Shown in pieces: positions 1 to 6,405 of a DNA stretch of 26,691 bases; position 1 is the first letter of the stretch, and the number at the start of each line of letters is the position of its first letter. Origin of the DNA: DASYRX01 sp036003845 (lineage in GTDB: Bacteria > Gemmatimonadota > Gemmatimonadetes > Gemmatimonadales > Gemmatimonadaceae); contig DASYRX010000360.1 of assembly GCA_036003845.1 (NCBI GenBank), forward strand, positions 1 through 26,691, given 5' to 3'. The notes under the pieces were generated by a model. That model saw nothing but the letters and a program-made list of their open reading frames with translations. It was not told the origin of the DNA and did no database searches. The translations under genes were made by a program, and so were the position numbers.

Positions 1-1
1 C

Positions 2-55
2 AAACCGAAGTGGAATCCGGAGAGCTATCGGCGTATTGTCGGGCAAAGGAACTAA
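2..55 (+). CDS. Possible C-terminal tail of an upstream gene (partial)
   Basis: The first 55 bases are open in frame 2 and end in TAA at 53-55. They would encode about 17 residues ending in WNPESYRRIVGQRN. This frame has a fairly G/C-rich third position and protein-like composition. Frame 3 is also open to a stop at 57-59, so the assignment is weak. A repeat-bearing gap follows directly, which fits a gene end here. The family cannot be recognised from so little. Confidence 0.3.
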   Translation, partial: KPKWNPESYRRIVGQRN

Positions 56-59
56 CTAA

Positions 60-107
60 AGCTGTCAGCCGTCAGCTGCCGGCTAACAGCTGACAGCAGT
101 CGACAGC
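60..107. repeat. GCTGTCAGC-type palindromic intergenic repeat, copy 1
   Basis: GCTGTCAGC at 61-69 is mirrored by its reverse complement GCTGACAGC at 89-97, and GTCAGCTG at 71-78 by CAGCTGAC at 88-95, so the segment can fold into an imperfect hairpin. A related cluster lies at 2822-2888. It sits between a possible upstream gene end and the cupin gene. It may be a small dispersed extragenic repeat or a transcription-termination structure; no T-tract follows. Confidence 0.6.
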
Positions 108-137
108 ATTCATCGATTCTCTAAGAGGAACAGGCCG

Positions 138-506
138 ATGCCGTCTGGCGCGAAATTTCATCATTGGGAACAAGTCCCGCTCGAGACAGTGACTCCCATG
201 CTCGATCGCAAGCTCATCACCGGTGAGCGCATGATGATCGCGCAGGTCTTTCTGAAGAAGGGATGCATCGTGCCGCTGCATCAGCACGAGAACGAACAGC
301 TCACGTATGTCGTGAGCGGTGGCCTGCGTTTATGGGTCGGTGCTGATCAGAGCGAAGTGTACGACGTGATGTCGGGCGACGTGCTCTACATCCCGTCCAA
401 TGTGCCGCACAAGGCCGAAGCGCTCGAGGATACGCTCGACGTAGACGTCTTCAATCCGCCGCGAGCGGACTGGCTGAACAAGACCGACGACTATCTGCGC
501 CGTTAG
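138..506 (+). CDS. Small single-domain cupin protein
   Basis: A 122-residue protein made of one cupin beta-barrel. Cupin motif 1 is visible at about residues 47-66: Gly, then His-x-His, Glu four residues later, and a closing Gly (core PLHQHENEQLTYVVSGG). Motif 2 is at about residues 82-95 (GDVLYIPSNVPHKAEALED), with the Pro and the His expected for the metal site. The two motif-1 His, the Glu and the motif-2 His would bind one metal ion. There is no signal peptide, so it is probably cytosolic. The ATG at 138 follows an AGAGGA-like ribosome site at about 124-129. Small cupins may be isomerases, dioxygenases or sugar/ligand sensors, and the sequence does not show which. The TAG stop lies inside the recurrent CGTTAGGC word. 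Confidence 0.85.
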   Translation: MPSGAKFHHWEQVPLETVTPMLDRKLITGERMMIAQVFLKKGCIVPLHQHENEQLTYVVSGGLRLWVGADQSEVYDVMSGDVLYIPSNVPHKAEALEDTLDVDVFNPPRADWLNKTDDYLRR

Positions 507-507
507 G

Positions 508-564
508 CCCCGTTCCAACGTGGATCAGCTCCGAATGCCCTGGATCAGGGCGAGTTGAACGGGG
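508..564. terminator. Probable bidirectional terminator between convergent genes
   Basis: CCCCGTTC at 508-515 pairs with GAACGGGG at 557-564. Inside this stem a second small hairpin forms from CCCTG at 538-542 and CAGGG at 546-550 with a GAT loop. The structure fills the gap between the cupin gene (plus, ends 506) and the small membrane protein gene (minus, ends 565), as expected for a shared terminator. No clear T-run is seen, so a classical intrinsic terminator is not proven. Confidence 0.5.
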
Positions 565-867
565 TTAGGCGCTGCGCCGAAAGCGATGGCTGATCGCTGA
601 AGCGACGGCCAGGGTTGCTCCCACGACCACGAGCCACAGTCCGACACGCGTTCGCAATACAACCGAGTCGGTGTAGGCGACGTGCGTGAGACCGCCCGGC
701 AGCGTCAGTCCACCCGTCGCGATGTGCGTGAGTGTGTGGCGCGCGAAGAGAAAGAGTGTGACGCCGGAGATGATGCACCCGGCAGCCAACACGTCTAAAA
801 AGCGATCGCGCGGTCGAACTGATTCTGCCACAGGATGTGTGAAGGCAGCGAATGCGACGTGAGCCAA
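565..867 (-). CDS. Small two-helix membrane protein, unknown function
   Basis: A 100-residue protein with two hydrophobic helices. The first is at about residues 30-48 (core AGCIISGVTLFLFARH) and the second at about 75-92 (core LWLVVVGATLAVASAI), joined by a loop of about 26 residues. I do not recognise the family. The open frame runs much further upstream, but that extension crosses the 895-971 inverted repeat and lies antisense to the M15 peptidase gene, and its composition looks non-coding. I chose the TTG at 867 because GGGGAGG stands five bases before it. A GTG about 13 codons downstream is the alternative. The TAA stop is within a GTTAGGC word, and a terminator-like structure is shared with the cupin gene. 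Confidence 0.55.
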   Translation of the reverse strand: MAHVAFAAFTHPVAESVRPRDRFLDVLAAGCIISGVTLFLFARHTLTHIATGGLTLPGGLTHVAYTDSVVLRTRVGLWLVVVGATLAVASAISHRFRRSA

Positions 868-894
868 GCGTTCCTCCCCGTCGTCGTTCCAGAA

Positions 895-971
895 ATCAAT
901 GGGGTCAGAGTCTGTTGCAGACGACTGACCAATCGGCTTTAAGCATCTCCCTCGACTCTGACCCCATCGAT
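895..971. repeat. Inverted repeat with GGGGTCAGAGTC arms
   Basis: The arm ATCAATGGGGTCAGAGTC at 895-912 is repeated in reverse complement at 954-971 with one mismatch in 18, leaving a loop of about 41 bases. The same GGGGTCAGA core forms the perfect hairpin at 12391-12429. From memory, elements with this core recur between genes in many bacterial genomes and may be mobilised by REP-associated transposases; that link is recall, not evidence here. It lies upstream of both the small minus-strand gene and the M15 peptidase gene. Confidence 0.75.
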
Positions 972-1081
972 GGCCGCGCACGTGACGTCTGCGTCCGGGG
1001 AAATGACGACTAACGCGTTGGTACGGCACAACCTTCCGGATTCGCGGGTTGCCGGCCCGGAGCCAGTTCGTCCCTCGACTG

Positions 1082-2203
1082 ATGGGGCTCCTAAACCGGT
1101 CTTTCCCTCCCGCGCTGCGGAAGGGACTCATTGCATTCAGCGTTCTCGCTCCGTTGGGCGGGGGCAGCTTACTCTTTGGCCGCGAGTTACTGGCTGGCGA
1201 TAAACCGGCGCCGCCGCCCCCCCGGGCCGAGTTGGTCAACGTGCCCAATATCCACAGCCGCACGGCGGGCGGCTCGGTCGTCCGCGGCGATTCGCTCTTT
1301 GGCCGCAGCGGCGCTGTCCGCGTTAGGCTACTCCTCGCCGATGAGGTTGCGGCGTACCCCATCCTGTTCGACCGCTTTGGCGATCGTGCTGTCGCGCCCG
1401 GGGTGCGTTCCATGAACGCCTTCGTGGAGCAAGCCGAGTTCAAGTTCTCCTTCGTGACGATGCTGCCGTGGCGTGAGAAAATCGGCCGCTACGTGAAGGG
1501 CTATCACGTCGGCTTCTGGCCGGCTGAGCGTCGCAAGATGGCGTGGAATTACGAAAACCCCGAAGGGTTTATCGAAGTGACGCCCGAGACTCAATACACG
1601 CAGCTCTCCGAGCACTTCATGCTCTACAACTTCATCACCCACGATCAGCGCGACGTGTGGCCCAAGTACGTGGTGCTGCGCGAGGAGCTTCTGGACAAGC
1701 TGGAGCTCGTCCTGCAGACGCTTGAGGCGTCCGGCGTACCGGCCGAACACGTGGAAGTCCTCTCCGGCTTTCGGCACCCATACTACAATTCGTTAGGTGC
1801 GATCGAAGGGTCGATGGCGCAGCACAGTAGGCATCAGTTCGGCGACGCGGCTGACATCATCATCGACAACAACAAAGACGGCCGCATGGACGACCTCAAT
1901 CGCGACGGGAGCGTCGACATCGGCGACGCCAACGTGATCCAGCGTGCCGTGGAAAAGGTGGAGCTGCGCTATCCGGAGCTGGTTGGCGGCGTGGGCGTCT
2001 ATCACGCCATTGGCCCGAGCGGGTCGTTCGCGCACATCGACGTGCGCGGCGAGCGAGCGCGCTGGACGAACAGCCCAAGCCGCGGCAGCACCAAGCGCTG
2101 GCGCCCCGTGTGGAGCGCTCCAGCGGTTCAGAAAGTAGCGGCGACCGGCCGCTGCCAGACGACCGATCCGGCGATGGCGGTCCTCTGCGCCGGTATTCGT
2201 TAG
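1082..2203 (+). CDS. M15-type D,D-peptidase-like protein with EF-hand-like insert
   Basis: About 373 residues from the ATG at 1082; a TTG at 1049 would add 11, and neither start has a good ribosome site. A basic N-terminus and a hydrophobic stretch (LIAFSVLAPLGGGSLLFG, about residues 16-33) suggest a signal or membrane anchor, followed by a Pro-rich linker. The zinc-peptidase signature is clear: S-x-H-x-x-G-x-A-x-D (His 251, Asp 258) and, nearer the C-terminus, AHIDVR (His 318, Asp 320). These are the ligands of the M15 family, which cleaves peptidoglycan stem peptides. Between them, residues 262-283 read as two Asp/Asn-rich loops (DNNKDG, LNRDGSVDIGDA) like dockerin or EF-hand calcium loops. 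It probably acts on the wall outside the cytoplasm. Its stop overlaps that of the convergent GNAT gene. Confidence 0.8.
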   Translation: MGLLNRSFPPALRKGLIAFSVLAPLGGGSLLFGRELLAGDKPAPPPPRAELVNVPNIHSRTAGGSVVRGDSLFGRSGAVRVRLLLADEVAAYPILFDRFGDRAVAPGVRSMNAFVEQAEFKFSFVTMLPWREKIGRYVKGYHVGFWPAERRKMAWNYENPEGFIEVTPETQYTQLSEHFMLYNFITHDQRDVWPKYVVLREELLDKLELVLQTLEASGVPAEHVEVLSGFRHPYYNSLGAIEGSMAQHSRHQFGDAADIIIDNNKDGRMDDLNRDGSVDIGDANVIQRAVEKVELRYPELVGGVGVYHAIGPSGSFAHIDVRGERARWTNSPSRGSTKRWRPVWSAPAVQKVAATGRCQTTDPAMAVLCAGIR

Positions 2204-2745
2204 GTCGCTGGATTTCGCGGCTGACCGATCGGCCGCACGATCGCGTAAATAACTTCATCCACGAACACGCCGTCTTTATAGGCGCTTTCCTTTAGGCGCG
2301 CCTCGAAGACGAATCCGGCCTTCTCGAGCACTCGCACAGACGCCGGATTCCAGTCGAATGCACCGGCCCAAAGCCGATTGATGTCGAACGTGGCGAACGC
2401 GTAGTCCACGACGGCGTTGAGCACGACGGACATGATCCCGCGCCCCCAGTAATCCGGCGCGAGCCAGTACCCAAATTCGGCGGAGTAGCGCCAGATGTCG
2501 GGCTTGAACTCGAGTCCGATGCCGCCAACGACCTGTCCGTCCACGTCGATCGCAAAATGATGCGGCGGTTCTTGGTATTGGTTCTGCGCGATCCACGCGC
2601 GAGCGTGGTCCAGGGTATACGGATGCGGGAAAGCGTCCTTGAGGTTGCGCCAGACTCTGCGATCGTTGGCGTTCCGGGCGAGACTCTCCTCGTCACCGGG
2701 CCGGAATTCGCGGACGACGCAGTTCGGTAACGCGATCTCCATCAT
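2200..2745 (-). CDS. GNAT-family N-acetyltransferase (RimJ/RimL-like)
   Basis: About 181 residues covering one full GNAT domain. It starts with a beta strand (VVREFRPGDEESLARNAND) and has the central FGYWLAPDYWGRGIMSVVL block, in which WGRGI is the acetyl-CoA pyrophosphate-binding loop (Q/RxxGxG/A-type). The C-terminal NPASVRVLEKAGFVFEAR is typical of the RimJ/RimL subgroup, which transfers acetyl groups to N-terminal amino groups or small amines. The substrate is unknown. Two ATGs stand in tandem (2745, 2742), preceded in frame by GTG and TTG, with no strong ribosome site. The gene converges on the M15 gene, and their stops share 2200-2203 inside a CGTTAGGT word. No signal peptide, so cytosolic. 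Confidence 0.9.
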   Translation of the reverse strand: MMEIALPNCVVREFRPGDEESLARNANDRRVWRNLKDAFPHPYTLDHARAWIAQNQYQEPPHHFAIDVDGQVVGGIGLEFKPDIWRYSAEFGYWLAPDYWGRGIMSVVLNAVVDYAFATFDINRLWAGAFDWNPASVRVLEKAGFVFEARLKESAYKDGVFVDEVIYAIVRPIGQPRNPAT

Positions 2746-2821
2746 CACCAATTGAGTGTCAGAGCGTTCGCGGTGAAAGTCTTGTGAGGCAAGTGATTAA
2801 GTCGTAGCTCTTACGCGCATT

Positions 2822-2888
2822 AGCTGTCAGCTGGGCTTTGTAGCAGTCGGCTGTCAGCTTGCAGCTGTCGGCTGTCAGCAGCTGTTGC
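2822..2888. repeat. GCTGTCAGC-type repeat cluster, copy 2
   Basis: GCTGTCAGC occurs at 2823-2831, 2850-2858 and 2871-2879, with the variant GCTGTCGGC at 2864-2872. Several units are flanked by CAGCTG, making local palindromes. The cluster lies just upstream of the 2906-9603 operon, between it and the divergent GNAT gene, so it could affect the operon promoter. It shares its unit with the repeat at 60-107. Confidence 0.65.
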
Positions 2889-2905
2889 TTTTGGAGCGAT
2901 AATCG

Positions 2906-3523
2906 ATGTTCACAAGGCGACAATTCGTCGGAGTGTTGAGTGCGGTCGCGGCATTGCCCGCGAGCGTGCGCGCCCTCGGCCGGCGCCTGGCTTTTGGAGA
3001 CGCACGACAGCTTGGCATTCCGTCGCAGGCCTCGATCCGCACGTTAGGCGCCGCGATCCTTCCCAGCGAGATGGGCCGAGCGCGTCTCGAGATCGCCAGC
3101 GATGCGTTCTGGCGCTGGATGAATGGGTATCGCGAGGGCGCCGAGCTGCTGCACCCGTACGGCTCGCCGCGCATCGCCTACGCCGGCCCGTCGCCCGTTC
3201 CGAAGTGGACGACACAGCTCAATGCCCTCGATCGCGCCGCGCGTGACAAGCACGCAAAAGCGTTCGCCGCGCTGACCGTCAACGAACGACAGGCGCTCGT
3301 GCGCGACGCCATCAGTGACTTCAAGGGCGAGCGCCTGCCGAACATCGGTGCGGCACCGCATGTCGCGTTAGGCATGCTCGCGCATTTCTACGGCTCGAGC
3401 GACGCCACCGATCTCTGTTATCGCGCGCGAATCGGGCGGAACAAGTGCCGGCCGCTCGCGCAGAACGGCCGCAAGCCACTTCCGCTCGCCGACGTGCCAC
3501 GCTCGGCAACTGGATCGCCATGA
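2906..3523 (+). CDS. Tat-signal gluconate 2-dehydrogenase subunit 3 family protein
   Basis: A 205-residue small subunit of a membrane or periplasmic GMC dehydrogenase. The N-terminus MFTRRQFVGVLSAVAALPAS has a twin-arginine motif and hydrophobic core, so it should be exported folded by the Tat pathway. The rest matches the Gluconate_2-dh3 family in pattern: ILPSEMGRA near the start, a helical middle (ALTVNERQALVRDAI), and a C-terminal FYGSSDATDLCYRARIG followed by CRPL. The ATG at 2906 follows GGAG at 2893-2896. It overlaps the GMC gene by ATGA, so the two are translationally coupled. In known dehydrogenases of this type (for example fructose dehydrogenase) the flavin subunit lacks its own signal and is carried out by the Tat-bearing small subunit, which fits here. 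I see no cytochrome c subunit next to it. Confidence 0.85.
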   Translation: MFTRRQFVGVLSAVAALPASVRALGRRLAFGDARQLGIPSQASIRTLGAAILPSEMGRARLEIASDAFWRWMNGYREGAELLHPYGSPRIAYAGPSPVPKWTTQLNALDRAARDKHAKAFAALTVNERQALVRDAISDFKGERLPNIGAAPHVALGMLAHFYGSSDATDLCYRARIGRNKCRPLAQNGRKPLPLADVPRSATGSP

Positions 3524-5136
3524 CGCCGCGCGTGATAGAGACCGACGTCTGCATCGTCGGCTCAGGGATCAGCGCGGCGATGGTCGCGTGGAAGCTCGCC
3601 GACTCGCGGCGTGCAGACATTGTCGTGCTGGAGACCGGCGACGAAGCGCCGGCGACGCAGAACCTGCACGCGTTGCGCTCGCGCTTTCTCGACTATGGCG
3701 AGAGTCCATGGCCGCGCGATCACCTGGACGGCCTGGAGGTGGATGGGATCCAGTCGCGCTCGATGCAGGTCGGCGGACTCGCCATGCACTGGGGCGGCGT
3801 CACGCCACGATTCTCTCCCGAAGATTTCCGCGTGCGATCGCTCTACGGCGTCGGCAGCGACTGGGCGCTGACATACGACGAGCTGGATCCGTTCTATCAG
3901 GAAGCTGAAGAGCGCATGGGCGTCGCGGGTGAACAAGGGCCGAGCGTGCTGGATCCGCGTTCCAGGCCGTTCCCGTTGCCCGCCTTGCCGCTCACGTACA
4001 ACCTAACGATGCTGCGCGACTGGGTGACGAGTGCCGGCATTCCGACGTGGAGCCAGCCCTCGGCCAAGCTCTCGATCGCGCGCGAAGGGCGCGGCGCGTG
4101 CTGTCGCAACGACACGTGCTTCCCGATCTGCCCTGTCGGCGCCAAGTACAACCCAGACATGACTTGGCGCGCGCTACGCGCGAACGGGCGCGTACGCTTG
4201 CACTCGCGCATGCACGTTAGGCGATTGCTCGCGAAACAAGGATCGAACCAGATTGAGGTCGCCGAGGCTGTCTCGCGCGATCGGCCGAACGAGCCGCTGC
4301 AGATCCGCGCGAAGACGTTCGTTGTCGCGTGCGGCTATGTGTGGAGCTCGTATTTGCTTCTGACTTCGACCGACGCCCGCTTTCCAAACGGCATGGCCAA
4401 TTCGTCAGGGCTCGTCGGCAAGTACCTGTGCGGCCACCGCAATGTGCAAGCGTTCATCGAGCTGCCGCTGGAGCTGTATCCGGGAATCAATGAACAGCAT
4501 TCGCTGGTGACGAAAGCCTTCATGCGACCACCGGCGTCGAAGGACAGATATCTGCGCCACGACTTGCGCGTATGGGAGTCGAGCGTCGCTCGCGATGCTC
4601 GGCTGCGCGCAGACTCCGGCGAATTGCTGTTAGGCGACGCGCTGCTGGCCGATTGGCGCGAGCGAGTGAAGAAAGGGACGGCACGAGTACGTTCCTATTA
4701 TGACGTGCTCCCAGCCCGCGAGAGCGAGCTCGTGCTCGATAACGCGCGCAAGACCCCTTGGGGCACGCCGCTGCCGTCGCTCGTTATGCGCGACAGCGGC
4801 GAATCGAAAGCGCTGCGGCCATATCAGGAAGAAGAGATTACGAAGCTCTTCGAGCGACTCGCCCGCGCCGGCAACGGACGCATTCTTCGCAAGAACGTGG
4901 ACGACTTCCAGGATCATCCTGCCGGTGGATGTCGCATGGGGACGGATCCTGGGCAGAGTGTCGTCGATTCGTACGGGCGGACGCACGACCACGAGAATCT
5001 GTTCGTCGTCGGCGCGCCGACGATGCCGACTGCCGGTTGCGCGAACGGGACGCTGACGTTCTGCGCGCTGTCGCTGCGCAGCGCGTCGAAAATCGGCGAA
5101 GTATTTCCAGCGCGTGCACTGGCCTCTGATCATTGA
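3520..5136 (+). CDS. GMC-family FAD oxidoreductase (large subunit)
   Basis: A 538-residue flavin-dependent alcohol/sugar dehydrogenase. The ADP-binding fold is at the N-terminus (VCIVGSGISAAMVAW, residues 10-24, ending in the acidic E of VVLETG). A Cys-rich segment at about 194-204 (ACCRNDTCFPICPVGAKYN) is typical of the gluconate-dehydrogenase-like branch. The C-terminal active-site region holds HPAGGCRMG (His about 466) and AGCANGTLTF (Asn about 509), the usual His/Asn pair of GMC enzymes. The ATG at 3520 was chosen because it overlaps the preceding stop (ATGA) and starts just before the flavin fold. There is no signal peptide; export with the Tat subunit upstream is inferred. The substrate is not evident; a sugar, polyol or sugar-like compound is likely. 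The electron acceptor is probably quinone or cytochrome c. Confidence 0.92.
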   Translation: MTPRVIETDVCIVGSGISAAMVAWKLADSRRADIVVLETGDEAPATQNLHALRSRFLDYGESPWPRDHLDGLEVDGIQSRSMQVGGLAMHWGGVTPRFSPEDFRVRSLYGVGSDWALTYDELDPFYQEAEERMGVAGEQGPSVLDPRSRPFPLPALPLTYNLTMLRDWVTSAGIPTWSQPSAKLSIAREGRGACCRNDTCFPICPVGAKYNPDMTWRALRANGRVRLHSRMHVRRLLAKQGSNQIEVAEAVSRDRPNEPLQIRAKTFVVACGYVWSSYLLLTSTDARFPNGMANSSGLVGKYLCGHRNVQAFIELPLELYPGINEQHSLVTKAFMRPPASKDRYLRHDLRVWESSVARDARLRADSGELLLGDALLADWRERVKKGTARVRSYYDVLPARESELVLDNARKTPWGTPLPSLVMRDSGESKALRPYQEEEITKLFERLARAGNGRILRKNVDDFQDHPAGGCRMGTDPGQSVVDSYGRTHDHENLFVVGAPTMPTAGCANGTLTFCALSLRSASKIGEVFPARALASDH

Positions 5137-5150
5137 TTGGCTGACGCCTG

Positions 5151-5180
5151 CTTTGACCTTTGACTTCTGACCTTTGACCT
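5151..5180. repeat. Short tandem TTTGACC/TTTGACT repeat in an operon gap
   Basis: The 51-base gap between the GMC and amidohydrolase genes contains TTTGACC, TTTGACT, a degenerate CTGACC and TTTGACC in a row. It is the only sizeable gap in the six-gene operon. It resembles short heptamer runs found in other bacterial intergenic regions. No function can be assigned. Confidence 0.55.
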
Positions 5181-5187
5181 AGAGCTG

Positions 5188-6405
5188 ATGCTCCGTTCTC
5201 TGTTCGTCGTAGCGTTAGGCGCCGTGCTACCAGCTGCGACCAGCGCACAAATCCTAATCACCGCCAATCGACTCTTCGACGGGCGAGGCCAGCTGCAGCA
5301 AAGCGCGGCAATCGTTATCGATGGCGGTCGCATCACCCAGGTTGGCGCGGCCCCGCGCGACTTCAAAGGCCAGCGCTACGACCTCGGTGACGTCACGCTC
5401 CTGCCCGGTCTCGTCGACGTCCACGCGCACATCATCTGGTATCTCAATAGCAAAGAACGCCTGCACACGAGCGACGACGGCGACTCGCCGACCGTGCAAG
5501 CCCTTGCCTGGGCCGGCAATGCGATGGCGACGCTACGCGGTGGCGTGACGACGGTACAGAGTCCGGGATCGCCGGAAGACGCCGATCTGCGCGATGCGAT
5601 CGCGCGCGGCCGCGTCGTCGGGCCGCGTATCCTGACTTCGTTAGGCTCGTTCAACGAGCGCAGCTCGCCTGACGAGCTGCGCACGCGAATCCGCGAGATG
5701 AAGACGCGCGGCGCGGACCTGGTGAAGCTCTTCGCGTCCAAAAGCATTCGCGACGGCGGCGGCGCCACCATGACGCAAGAGCAGCTCAATGCCGCGTGCG
5801 ACGAAGCGCACAAGCAAGGTCTCCGCGTGCTGGTTCATGCCCACGCCGCGGAAGCAGTGAAAGCCGCGGTGCTCGCGGGGTGTGATCAGATCGAGCACGG
5901 CGTCTTCGTGACGAACGACGTGCTCGAGCTGATGGCGCAGCGCGGCACGTACTTCTCGCCACAGTGCGGTCTCGTCTTCCGCAACTACCTCGGCAACAAG
6001 CGCTATTTCGAAGGGATCGGGAACTACAACGCCGAGGGGTTCGCCGCGATGGAGAAGGCGATTCCACTCGCTGTAGATGTCATCAAGCGCGCGTCGCGCA
6101 CGCCGCGGCTCAAACTGATCTGGGGGACCGATGCTGTCGCCGGGGCGCATGGCCACAACGTGGACGATCTCATTTGCCGCGTGAACGAGGGCGGGCAACC
6201 TGCGTCCGATGCCCTCATCTCGGCGACCTCGCGCGCCGCCGAGTCGTTAGGCCTCGGCCGGCAGATCGGCGCCATCGCGCCAGGACTCGAGGCCGACATC
6301 ATCGCAGTACGCGGGAATCCGCTGAGCGACATCACGGCGCTCAAGCGAGTGTCGTTCGTCATGAAGGGAGGAACGGTCGTGCGACACGACGGGGCGACTC
6401 CGTGA
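5188..6405 (+). CDS. Secreted metal-dependent amidohydrolase (imidazolonepropionase-like)
   Basis: A 405-residue amidohydrolase-superfamily enzyme with a signal peptide (MLRSLFVVALGAVLPAATSA, cleavage near residue 20). The binuclear metal-site residues are all visible: HxH at 79/81 in GLVDVHAHI, the Lys that may be carbamylated at about 180 (DLVKLF), His at about 217/219 (VLVHAHA), His 237 (IEHG) and the catalytic Asp 315 (IWGTDA). The C-terminal strand (LEADIIAVRGNPL) closes the small beta domain. It probably hydrolyses a cyclic amide, peptide or lactone in the periplasm. The start has only a weak ribosome site (AGAG). Its stop overlaps the GTG of the quinoprotein gene, so it belongs to the redox operon. 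The substrate is unknown and may be the product of the dehydrogenases. Confidence 0.9.
   Translation: MLRSLFVVALGAVLPAATSAQILITANRLFDGRGQLQQSAAIVIDGGRITQVGAAPRDFKGQRYDLGDVTLLPGLVDVHAHIIWYLNSKERLHTSDDGDSPTVQALAWAGNAMATLRGGVTTVQSPGSPEDADLRDAIARGRVVGPRILTSLGSFNERSSPDELRTRIREMKTRGADLVKLFASKSIRDGGGATMTQEQLNAACDEAHKQGLRVLVHAHAAEAVKAAVLAGCDQIEHGVFVTNDVLELMAQRGTYFSPQCGLVFRNYLGNKRYFEGIGNYNAEGFAAMEKAIPLAVDVIKRASRTPRLKLIWGTDAVAGAHGHNVDDLICRVNEGGQPASDALISATSRAAESLGLGRQIGAIAPGLEADIIAVRGNPLSDITALKRVSFVMKGGTVVRHDGATP

Noticed and set aside
868..1443. Long minus-strand open frame extending the small membrane protein gene upstream
   Set aside because: It passes through the 895-971 inverted repeat and runs antisense to the M15 peptidase gene, with Arg/Ser/Pro-rich low-complexity composition. 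A TTG with a good ribosome site at 867 fits the real start better.
2822..2888. CRISPR array
   Set aside because: Units are only about 9 bases, overlap each other, and have no spacers of regular length; no cas genes are in the window.
3445..3519. Longer start for the GMC oxidoreductase
   Set aside because: The extension lies inside the preceding gene and has no family features; the ATGA overlap at 3520 gives the natural start just before the FAD-binding fold.
5964..6401. N-terminal extension of the quinoprotein open frame
   Set aside because: It lies out of frame inside the amidohydrolase gene, is Arg/His-rich, and the GTGA overlap at 6402 with a lipoprotein signal gives a clear start.
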